Source of the DNA: JAXGPF01 sp964650945
Lineage (GTDB): Bacteria > Verrucomicrobiota > Kiritimatiellia > JAAZAB01
Assembly: GCA_964650945.1 (NCBI GenBank)
Contig: CAZYXU010000138.1
Span: 1-10,215, forward strand
DNA length: 10,215 bases
Direction of reading: 5' to 3'
Positions 1 through 5,948 of this stretch are shown in pieces. Position numbers and translations under genes: made by a program. The first letter of the stretch is position 1, and every line of letters begins with the position of its first letter. The notes under the pieces are model-generated. The model had not been told where the DNA came from. It searched no databases and saw only the letters and a list, made by a program, of their open reading frames with translations.

Positions 1-114
1 AGGACAAATTCTTTGATGTGACTATGTTTGTTGACGTGCGTAGTGAATTCCGTTTTCCGCCGCCGCCAAGGCTTTGGCGGACACGGATAGGCGGCGGCGA
101 GTGCGAGCCGCACG

Positions 115-230
115 GGCAGTCTTTGGGGTGTCTGGCGCGCGGCGCGCCCCTGCGGGCGTGGTTGCAGACGGTGACGCAATCTTGAGATTAGCGTCACCAT
201 CTGCGCCCACGCATCCACCCCAAACTTGCC
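115..230. repeat. Long nested imperfect inverted repeat
   Basis: Complementary arms nest around a centre near 184. From outside in they are: GGCA 115-118 with TGCC 227-230; TTTGGGGTG 122-130 with CACCCCAAA 216-224; GCGTGG 156-161 with CCACGC 207-212; GCAGA 164-168 with TCTGC 200-204; GGTGACGC 170-177 with GCGTCACC 191-198; and AATCT 178-182 with AGATT 185-189. The left side carries an extra insert (131-155) that contains its own GC palindrome, GGCGCGC-G-GCGCGCC at 134-148. As RNA this would fold into a long rod with a side hairpin. It could be a dispersed palindromic intergenic element or a structured transcript; the sequence alone does not decide. Confidence 0.7.
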
Positions 231-256
231 TTGCTTTTTCAAATCCCTTCGGGCAA

Positions 257-317
257 CGGAATTCACCACGCGGTGCATCAATTCCGGCGAGGGTGCTGAA
301 AGCACCCTGCCGGAATT
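257..317. repeat. Two mutually exclusive hairpins sharing one arm
   Basis: AATTCCG at 280-286 can pair upstream with CGGAATT at 257-263 or downstream with CGGAATT at 311-317. The downstream hairpin (280-317) is the stronger: 17 paired bases, AATTCCGGC and AGGGTGCT on the 5' side with a single bulged G at 289, and a GAA loop at 298-300. The upstream alternative has a 7-bp outer stem and an inner CACC/GGTG stem (264-267 with 272-275). No T-run follows the strong hairpin, so it does not look like an ordinary intrinsic terminator. The shared-arm arrangement resembles attenuators or riboswitch expression platforms, but I recognise no known family. Confidence 0.6.
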
Positions 318-410
318 ACCGGAAATATTGCAGAGTGTATCTGTTTCCTAGACATATGTGCGTGCAAAAAACATGGGTGCAATAAAGATTTATCATTTAC
401 CCCAAAAAAC

Positions 411-431
411 TATCCTATGCCCGCCGGGCAT
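411..431 (+). promoter_or_regulatory. Candidate operator palindrome beside a -10-like box
   Basis: A perfect 15-bp palindrome, ATGCCCG-C-CGGGCAT, lies at 417-431. It directly follows TATCCT at 411-416, a weak -10-like hexamer (4 of 6 consensus positions) at the end of an AT-rich stretch. If TATCCT is a -10 box, the palindrome would cover the transcription start, a common place for a repressor operator. The -35 match upstream is poor, and a sigma-70-type promoter is an assumption in this lineage. The site is about 140 bp before the first start codon of the ABC operon. Confidence 0.3.
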
Positions 432-454
432 GGGGGCATTGCGCCAGATTATGT

Positions 455-479
455 TTGACATCGCCGCGCCGGGTTGACA
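455..479 (+). promoter_or_regulatory. Twin TTGACA boxes
   Basis: TTGACA, the perfect -35 consensus hexamer, occurs at 455-460 and again at 474-479, 19 bp apart start to start. Neither has a recognisable -10 hexamer at 16-18 bp spacing, so I do not call a promoter. The same-phase repetition, nearly two helical turns apart and about 95 bp before the operon's start codon, could also be a pair of activator or repressor half-sites. Confidence 0.25.
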
Positions 480-571
480 CTCTTTTACGTTAGAAAGTGC
501 TGTTTCCAACCGGTCACGCCGGATGTACGCCCGGGACGCCCGCAAAATGTTGGTTTTTTTTATTTGATGGT

Positions 572-2095
572 ATGACGGATATTCCCCTGGTCAGCATGCA
601 GTCCATCAGCAAAACCTTTGACGGGGTGCGGGTTTTGGATCGGGTTTCATTCGAGCTCCAGGCGGGCGAAACGCATATCCTGGCCGGGGAAAACGGCGCC
701 GGCAAAAGCACGCTCATGAAAATCCTTTGCGGGGTGCACGCCGGCGATGAGGGCGCTATCCTGCTCAACGGCCGGCCAGTGCGCCTGGCTTCGCCGCACC
801 ATGCGGCGGTGCAGGGCATCGCCATGATTCACCAGGAACTGTCGCTGATCCCCGCGCTGTCGGTCGTTGATAATATTTTTCTGGGCCGCGAACGGACTGG
901 CGCGGGCGGATGGATGCGGCATCGCGATCAGCGCCTGGAAGCCCGCGCGTGGCTGCGCCGGTTGGACTTGGACCTGGATGTGGCCCGTGCCGCCGGCGAA
1001 TATCCCTTGTCCATTCAGCAGATGATTGAAATCGCCAAGGCCCTGGCATTCGAAGCGCGGATCCTGATCATGGATGAGCCCACCAGCGCGCTCAACGAGG
1101 CCGAGACCCGGCGGCTGTTCGATATCATCCGGGCCCTGCGCGATAAGGGTTGCGGCATTGTCTATATAACCCATAAGCTGGAGGAAATGTATCGGATCGG
1201 CGACCGGTTGACCGTACTGCGCGATGGCCGGTCCATTGTCACCGCCCGCTCCCGGGAGCTGGCGCCGGACAAGCTGATCGGCAGTCTCGTGGGCCGCGAG
1301 CTCAGCCGCCAGTTTCCCGAACGCCGGGCGTGTTCCGGCCCGGCGCGGTTGGCGGTGGAATGCCTGTCGCTGCGCGATCCGTCCAATCCACGCCGGATGT
1401 TGCTGGATCGGATTTCGTTTGACGCGCGCCGCGGCGAGATCCTGGGCTTCGCGGGCCTGCAGGGCTCCGGCGCCAGCGAGCTGTTTCAAGCGCTTTTCGG
1501 CGTTTATGGATCGGCGCCGGATGGCCGGGTATGCCTGGATGACCGGCCGTATGCGATAAAATCCCCCCGCCGCGCCCTGGCGTCCGGCCTGGCGCTTTTA
1601 ACCAACGACCGCAAGAGCAATGGCCTGGCCATGGGATTGAACGTGGCGCAAAACATCACTCTGGCATCCTTGAGACGCTATGCGCCGCGCGGCTGGCTGC
1701 GGCCGGGGCGCGAATGGGCCACGGCGCTGGCCTATCGCGATACGCTGCACATTCGCATGCGCTCGCCCGGCCAGGAGGCGCGGACGCTGTCCGGCGGCAA
1801 TCAGCAAAAGGTGCTGATCGCCCGCTGGCTGGAGTGCCGGCCCCGCGTGCTCATGCTGGATGAACCGACGCGCGGCGTGGATGTGGGGGCCAAGCATGAT
1901 CTCTACGAACTGATGAACCAATGGACGGCGGCGGGCCTTTCGATCATGCTGATTACCTCGGAACTGCCGGAGTTGCTGGCAATGAGCGACCGGATCATTG
2001 TCATGCACCGCGGCCGGATGGCCGCCGCCTATGCGCGCGGCGAAGCCACGCAGGACCGGGTGATGCATGCGGCCATGGGGGCATTATGCGCATGA
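572..2095 (+). CDS. Sugar ABC importer, tandem-domain ATP-binding subunit (RbsA/MglA type)
   Basis: This 507-residue protein is the cytoplasmic ATPase of a carbohydrate-type (CUT2/ribose family) importer and is full length for that family. The first nucleotide-binding domain has Walker A GENGAGKST at 39-47, a signature-like LSIQQ at 146-150 and Walker B IMDEPTSAL with D168-E169. The second has the degenerate P-loop GLQGSGASE (295-303) usual in RbsA, a full LSGGNQQ signature at 406-412 and LDEPTRGVD with D430-E431. The frame is open back to an ATG at 497, but family proteins begin just before the conserved K-x-F-x-G-V segment, so I chose the ATG at 572. No strong ribosome-binding site precedes either start. 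The end overlaps the permease gene, indicating translational coupling. The transported substrate cannot be read from the sequence. Confidence 0.95.
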   Translation: MTDIPLVSMQSISKTFDGVRVLDRVSFELQAGETHILAGENGAGKSTLMKILCGVHAGDEGAILLNGRPVRLASPHHAAVQGIAMIHQELSLIPALSVVDNIFLGRERTGAGGWMRHRDQRLEARAWLRRLDLDLDVARAAGEYPLSIQQMIEIAKALAFEARILIMDEPTSALNEAETRRLFDIIRALRDKGCGIVYITHKLEEMYRIGDRLTVLRDGRSIVTARSRELAPDKLIGSLVGRELSRQFPERRACSGPARLAVECLSLRDPSNPRRMLLDRISFDARRGEILGFAGLQGSGASELFQALFGVYGSAPDGRVCLDDRPYAIKSPRRALASGLALLTNDRKSNGLAMGLNVAQNITLASLRRYAPRGWLRPGREWATALAYRDTLHIRMRSPGQEARTLSGGNQQKVLIARWLECRPRVLMLDEPTRGVDVGAKHDLYELMNQWTAAGLSIMLITSELPELLAMSDRIIVMHRGRMAAAYARGEATQDRVMHAAMGALCA

Positions 2096-3108
2096 ATCAT
2101 CAGCCGGACCAGGCGGAGGCGGTGTTGACGGCCTCCGCGCGCTGGTGGCGCCGGCCGGGCGCGCGCGCCTTGGCGGCCCTGGCGCTGGTGATGGCACTGG
2201 GCTTGATTTTTAACGCCGATGGCGCTTTTTTCAAATGGGGCACCCACCGCGACATGCTGCGGCATGTTTCGGTTTATGGCATCCTCGCCTGCGGCATGAC
2301 GTTGGTGATCATCAGCGCGGGCATTGACTTGTCCGTGGGCAGCATCCTGGCCTTCGCGGCGGTGGCTTTCGCGATTTTTTCCCTGCGCTGGGGCTGGCCG
2401 CCGTGGCTGGCGGTCACGGCGACGCTCCTGGCCGGCGCCGCGTGCGGCATGCTGTCCGGCGGCCTGATCGCGCGCTTCCGCATGCAGCCGTTTATTGCCA
2501 CCCTGGCCATGATGGTCTTTGCGCGCGGCCTGGCCAAATGGATTTCCGGCGGCCAAAAAATATCCACCGCCGTGCAGCAGGCCGACGGCGCCTATCGCTA
2601 CGGCGCGCCGCCGGCTTTCGTCGAGTTCCTGAACGCCCGGGTGATGTACGGCAACGTGGCCGTCGTGACGCTCGTTTTCCTGGCCTGCGTGCTGGTGTGC
2701 TGGGTGCTGCTGGCCAAGCTGCGGTGGGGGCGGTATGCCTATGCCATTGGCGGCAGCGAGGAAGCGGCGCGGCTTTCCGGCATTGCCGTAGGCGGCATGA
2801 AAATCCTGATTTACGGCCTCAGCGGATTTTTCAGCGCCGTGGCCGGGATTTGCCAGGCGGCCCAGGAAATCCAGGGCGACCCCGAGGCCGGCGCGGGCTA
2901 TGAACTCAGCGCCATCGCCATTGTGGTGATCGGCGGCACCAGCCTCATGGGCGGCCGCGGCGGCATCGGGTTGACGCTGCTGGGCGCGCTGACCATCGGC
3001 TACCTGGAAAAAATTCTCAGCATCAATGCCGTCGGCGAAGCTCCCCGTCTGATGATGACGGGGCTGATCGTGGCCGGCGCCGTCTTGTTCCAGCGGGCGC
3101 GTAAATAA
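2086..3108 (+). CDS. Sugar ABC importer, inner-membrane permease (RbsC type)
   Basis: This 340-residue polytopic inner-membrane protein forms the translocation channel for the ATPase encoded just upstream. About ten hydrophobic segments are visible, the first near residues 27-43. Family hallmarks are present: GIDLSVGS at 79-86, the cytoplasmic coupling-loop motif SEEAARLSGI, and GGTSLMGGRGG in the C-terminal third. Two starts are possible: ATG 2086, preceded by GGGG at 2077-2080, or ATG 2092, which overlaps the upstream stop as ATGA. The products differ by two residues. The frame is open further upstream (to 1921), but that part lies inside the ATPase gene and is unlike a permease, so it is rejected. 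As a homodimer it would pair with the tandem ATPase. Confidence 0.95.
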   Translation: MRMNHQPDQAEAVLTASARWWRRPGARALAALALVMALGLIFNADGAFFKWGTHRDMLRHVSVYGILACGMTLVIISAGIDLSVGSILAFAAVAFAIFSLRWGWPPWLAVTATLLAGAACGMLSGGLIARFRMQPFIATLAMMVFARGLAKWISGGQKISTAVQQADGAYRYGAPPAFVEFLNARVMYGNVAVVTLVFLACVLVCWVLLAKLRWGRYAYAIGGSEEAARLSGIAVGGMKILIYGLSGFFSAVAGICQAAQEIQGDPEAGAGYELSAIAIVVIGGTSLMGGRGGIGLTLLGALTIGYLEKILSINAVGEAPRLMMTGLIVAGAVLFQRARK

Positions 3109-3130
3109 AATAACCAAATCAGGGGGTCGC

Positions 3131-4063
3131 ATGCATGCGAAAATCATGGGGGTCGGGGCGGGATTGTTGCTGGCGGGCGGGGTGATGGCCCAGCCGGACG
3201 GCCGGGCGCAGTGGACGGTAGGCATGAGCCAGTGCAACCTGGGCGAACCGTGGCGTGTGCAAATGAACGCCGATATTAAACTGGCCGCGGACCGGCATCC
3301 GGCGCTGAAGGTCGTCTTTAAGGATGCCCAGAACAACACGCTGACCCAGTGCGCCCATATCGAGGAGTTTGTCAACGCGGGCGTGGACCTGCTGATCGTT
3401 TCGCCCAAGGAGGCGGCGCCGCTGACCCCGCCCGTGGCCGCGGCCTATGCCAAAGGCATCCCCGTGATTGTGCTGGACCGCCAGGTGCTGGGCGACCAAT
3501 ACACGTGTTTTATCGGCGCCGATAACCGCAAGATCGGGCGGGCTGCCGGCCGCTGGATCGTCAAAACCCTCGCCGGCAAGGGGCGGGTGGTGGAACTCAA
3601 GGGCCTGATGACCTCGACCCCGGGGCAGGACCGGAATGCCGGGTTCCGCGAAGGCATCCGGGACAGCGATGTGCGCGTGATTTTCGAGGCCGATATGCAA
3701 TGGCTGGAGCCCCACGCCCGCCGGGAAATGGAATCGGCCCTGGCCAGGTTCGATGACATCAGCCTGGTCTATGCCCACAACGATCCCGGCGCGCATGGCG
3801 CCTATCTCGCCGCCAAGGCCGCCGGGCGTGAAAAGTCCATCCAATTCGTCGGGATTGACGCCTTGCCGCAGGAAGGCCAGGCGTACATCCAACAGGGAGT
3901 GCTGACCGCCAGTTTCGAGTATCCCACCGGCGGCCGCGAGGCCGTGGCTACCGCGCTGAAAATATTGAACGGCGAGCAAGTGGCGCGCAACATCGTCCTG
4001 CCTTCGCGCGTCTTTACCCGGGAGAATATCGGCCAGGGCGGCGAGTGGCTCGCCGGCGAGTGA
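3131..4063 (+). CDS. Periplasmic sugar-binding protein of the ABC importer (RbsB-like, Peripla_BP_4 fold)
   Basis: This 310-residue protein captures the substrate in the periplasm and delivers it to the permease. It has a short Sec signal peptide, with cleavage likely after A20 (VMA-Q). The mature part follows the two-lobe family pattern: VGMSQCNLGEPW at 30-41, the hinge-side IVSPKE at 89-94, VLDRQ with D116-R117, IGADNRKIGR from 128, and YAHNDPGAHGAYLA in the second lobe. These are the usual positions of sugar-contacting Asp, Arg and Asn. AGGGGG at 3121-3126, four bases before the ATG, is the clearest ribosome-binding site of the operon and fits the high expression usual for binding proteins. 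The gene lies 22 bp after the permease stop. The ligand is unknown, since no catabolic gene is adjacent. Confidence 0.93.
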   Translation: MHAKIMGVGAGLLLAGGVMAQPDGRAQWTVGMSQCNLGEPWRVQMNADIKLAADRHPALKVVFKDAQNNTLTQCAHIEEFVNAGVDLLIVSPKEAAPLTPPVAAAYAKGIPVIVLDRQVLGDQYTCFIGADNRKIGRAAGRWIVKTLAGKGRVVELKGLMTSTPGQDRNAGFREGIRDSDVRVIFEADMQWLEPHARREMESALARFDDISLVYAHNDPGAHGAYLAAKAAGREKSIQFVGIDALPQEGQAYIQQGVLTASFEYPTGGREAVATALKILNGEQVARNIVLPSRVFTRENIGQGGEWLAGE

Positions 4064-4099
4064 TGCTGCGCGGCCGGGGCGCCGTTGCTGGTGGAAAGT

Positions 4100-5350
4100 T
4101 TAATCCGGGCCGGGCGGGGCGTGTCCGGGGCCGGACGCCAGCGCCGGGCATTTTGGCGCCAGGTAATTATTGATCAGGATTGCGGCAATGCGCTCGGCCA
4201 GCCGCGCGTTGCTGCGCTGGCCGCGCATTTCCCGGAATTTGCCGTCATAGACGATGCGGTTGCCGGCGGCATCCACCACCATGAATTGAATGGTCGTATC
4301 CGGGGTGGGCATGCGTATTCCCATCACCGCCTGGGGCTGGTCTGGGCGCGCGTCATCCGTCCGGACGTGGATGACCAGCGCAATCCCGGCGTGGACGGCT
4401 TGCGCGGCGCGGGCCAGGGATTCCGTCTGGCGCGTATCGAATAGTTGCGCGGCCGCTTCCGGCTGCCAGTCGGCCAGGTCGTGCAAAGTCATGCGGCATT
4501 CCTGGAAATCCCGGTGCAGCACACCGGCCAATTCGCCAAACCAGACCGCGGCCTGGCCGGGCGCCTGGAATACGCACACTTGCGCCACGGCGCGCCCCTG
4601 CCAGCGCGCCTGCATGGGCCAGCAGCGCGGCGGCGGCGGCAGCGCATCCAGACGTTCCCGGGCCTGCGCCTGCCAGATTGCCGCGGTGGACATGCCGGCC
4701 ACCGTTTCGTAAAATCCGCGGGCGGCGAGCGGGTTGCGCAGCGCCTGCTGCACATCGCCCATGAGCATCCGCAGTTCTTCTAATTCCCCGGCCGGCGCCC
4801 GCAGTTGGGCGTAATTAGTCTCGACTTCCACGAGCAGGGCCAGGGCGGTGTCATATTCGCCGCGCAAGCTGGCGGCTTTGCCTTCCTGCCAGCGCAGGTT
4901 GATGCGGGCGTCGAATTCCTCCTGCATTTTGCGGCGTTCCCGCGCGGCCGCGATTTCCTGCTGCAGCCGCGCGCGCTCCGCCAGTGGAAAGCTGACCTGT
5001 ATCCATCCGCGCAGCCCGCCAACTTCCGGTTCGAAATGGACGGCGTCGGGCAGCGCTTCCACGCGGCGCGGCGCCAGCTCCCCGCGCAACTCCGAACGCC
5101 ATGGTTCGACCACGCCCTGCTGGGTTAGAATTTCATCCAGGATAAGCTGTCCGGCATTTTCCAGGGCCGCCTGGCGCGCGGCCGCCTCGGAACCGGCGAC
5201 CGCCGTGCCGATGCGGTACAAATAAATGCTGTCGTCGCTTTTGGGCTGTTCGATCCAAAGCGGACGGTAGGGGGCGGCGGCGGCGCCCGGCAACGCCGCC
5301 CAGCCTGACAGCGCCGCGATGAGGATCAAATACAGGCGGGGGAATTTCAT
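4100..5350 (-). CDS. Exported protein with LPP20-like N-terminal domain and TolB-N/CsgG-like C-terminal region (FlgT-like plan)
   Basis: This 416-residue protein has a Sec signal peptide (hydrophobic core about 6-20, cleavage near AAAA-P at 26) and no lipobox. Residues 30-124 match the LPP20-type pattern: W..QPKSDDSIYLYRIGT, then an Ala-rich helix (AAARQAALENA) and the closing strand GWIQVSFPLA. The same elements recur in the small lipoprotein at 8468-8896, so the two are probably paralogous domains. Residues 124-240 are helical and TPR-like. Residues 240-397 end in the alternating pattern IALVIHVRTD, TIQFMVVDAAGNRIVYDGKF and a final helix, reminiscent of the TolB-N/CsgG/LpoB fold; this is inference. 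An LPP20-like plus CsgG-like layout recalls flagellar FlgT, but no flagellar gene is near. It is last in the minus operon, starting 6 bp after the preceding stop with no visible ribosome-binding site. Confidence 0.8.
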   Translation of the reverse strand: MKFPRLYLILIAALSGWAALPGAAAAPYRPLWIEQPKSDDSIYLYRIGTAVAGSEAAARQAALENAGQLILDEILTQQGVVEPWRSELRGELAPRRVEALPDAVHFEPEVGGLRGWIQVSFPLAERARLQQEIAAARERRKMQEEFDARINLRWQEGKAASLRGEYDTALALLVEVETNYAQLRAPAGELEELRMLMGDVQQALRNPLAARGFYETVAGMSTAAIWQAQARERLDALPPPPRCWPMQARWQGRAVAQVCVFQAPGQAAVWFGELAGVLHRDFQECRMTLHDLADWQPEAAAQLFDTRQTESLARAAQAVHAGIALVIHVRTDDARPDQPQAVMGIRMPTPDTTIQFMVVDAAGNRIVYDGKFREMRGQRSNARLAERIAAILINNYLAPKCPALASGPGHAPPGPD

Positions 5351-5356
5351 GAGGGA

Positions 5357-5935
5357 CTATTCGGCGACCCGGACGGCTTCGCTGCGGGCGGCGCAATCGT
5401 ATTCCTTGCTCAGAAACAGCCGGAAATGATATTCATCGCCGGGTTTGTCGGGGGCCCGGACATCATAGGTCCGCTCCGTCAGATTGGCCAGAAACGTGTA
5501 GCACAGGTAGTCCTGGTCGCGGTCGCCGGCTTTTTCATAAAAAGCGATCCAGGCGTTGCGGTCTGCCGCCGGGAAGTCGGTATGGACCACCGCGATCGTT
5601 GCGCCGGGAGCGGCGGACTTGGTTTTCAGTTCCAGGCGGTATGCCGGCGCCGGCGGCTGGGTGGCGATCGTCATGGCCTTTTGCATGGCCTGGTCCAGTT
5701 GCGCTTCGTCCTGGCCGGCCATGATTACCGTGCCGCCGGCGCCGGTATCGCGGGCGGCCTGCGCCATTTCCTGGAGCATTTGTTGCGCCTTGGGGTTGTT
5801 TTCGATGTCGTAGCCAACGGCGACGACATTGATCAAATCCCGGTCCGCGGATCCGGGCGCGGCAGCCTGCGCGCCGGCCTGCATGCAAACCAACGCCGCC
5901 CCGGCGCACATCATCATTTGACGTAAAATTTTCAT
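5357..5935 (-). CDS. Exported protein: C-terminal part of a vWA fold plus Ig-like domain
   Basis: Starting at the ATG at 5935, the product has 192 residues and a typical signal peptide (MKILRQ, hydrophobic core, AQA cleavage near 24). Residues 34-75 read as the last strand-helix-strand of a von Willebrand A domain: LINVVAVGYDIENNPKAQQM, a helix, then GGTVIMAG. No MIDAS residues are present, because they lie in the preceding gene (5941-7875). After a Pro-rich linker (about 93-99), residues 100-190 look like one Ig-like beta-sandwich (PGATIAVVHTDFPA, NAWIAFYEKAG, GDEYHFRLFLSKEYDCAARS), a type that in other proteins follows a vWA domain. A TTG start at 5944 in the same frame would overlap the upstream stop; I prefer ATG 5935, 5 nt after that stop. 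The gene looks like the severed end of its neighbour, with its own export signal. Confidence 0.75.
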   Translation of the reverse strand: MKILRQMMMCAGAALVCMQAGAQAAAPGSADRDLINVVAVGYDIENNPKAQQMLQEMAQAARDTGAGGTVIMAGQDEAQLDQAMQKAMTIATQPPAPAYRLELKTKSAAPGATIAVVHTDFPAADRNAWIAFYEKAGDRDQDYLCYTFLANLTERTYDVRAPDKPGDEYHFRLFLSKEYDCAARSEAVRVAE

Positions 5936-5948
5936 CAAGGTCAATTGA
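5828..5948 (-). repeat. TCAAT direct repeats bounding the break in the vWA domain
   Basis: Read on the minus strand, TCAAT occurs at 5948-5944 (end of the 644-residue vWA gene) and at 5832-5828 (strand 5 of the following gene). The repeat starts are 116 nt apart, which is not a multiple of three. Deleting one repeat copy and the 111 nt between them joins the genes in frame as VTVNVVAVGYDIENN, a normal strand 5 of a vWA domain. The intervening 111 nt contain the upstream stop codon and the downstream start and signal peptide. This looks like an insertion with a 5-bp duplication, but a 5-bp match can occur by chance. Confidence 0.5.

Larger units (their letters stand above)
1..571. other. Non-coding leader region upstream of the ABC operon
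   Basis: I see no convincing gene here. Short open frames exist on both strands (74-385 plus, 22-210 minus), but their products are Arg/Ala/Pro-rich, match nothing I recognise, and overlie palindromes that open both strands at once. The region is instead rich in inverted repeats. Small perfect hairpins lie at 63-80 (7-bp stem, loop GGCT) and 101-113 (5-bp stem). Larger structures at 115-230, 257-317 and 417-431 are listed separately. From about 320 to 420 the sequence becomes clearly more AT-rich than its surroundings, as expected for a promoter region. The segment probably contains the promoter and 5' leader of the transporter operon plus an intergenic repeat element. Confidence 0.6.

Noticed and set aside
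74..385. 103-residue plus-strand open frame in the leader, and a 62-residue minus-strand frame at 22-210
   Set aside because: Products are Arg/Ala/Pro-rich with no recognisable family, no ribosome-binding site, and overlie palindromes that create open frames on both strands.
474..502. Full sigma-70-type promoter starting at TTGACA 474-479
   Set aside because: No -10-like hexamer at 16-18 bp spacing; kept only as a possible regulatory box.
497..571. 25-codon N-terminal extension of the ABC ATPase
   Set aside because: In frame, but the extension is unlike any RbsA N-terminus; the conserved domain starts just after ATG 572.
2029..3408. 459-residue minus-strand frame across the permease gene
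   Set aside because: His/Gln/Ala-rich antisense shadow of a clear RbsC-type permease; high GC keeps the opposite strand free of stops.
4064..4099. Terminator between the convergent operons
   Set aside because: The 36-bp spacer is GC-rich but has no clear stem followed by a T-run in either direction, so no terminator is called.
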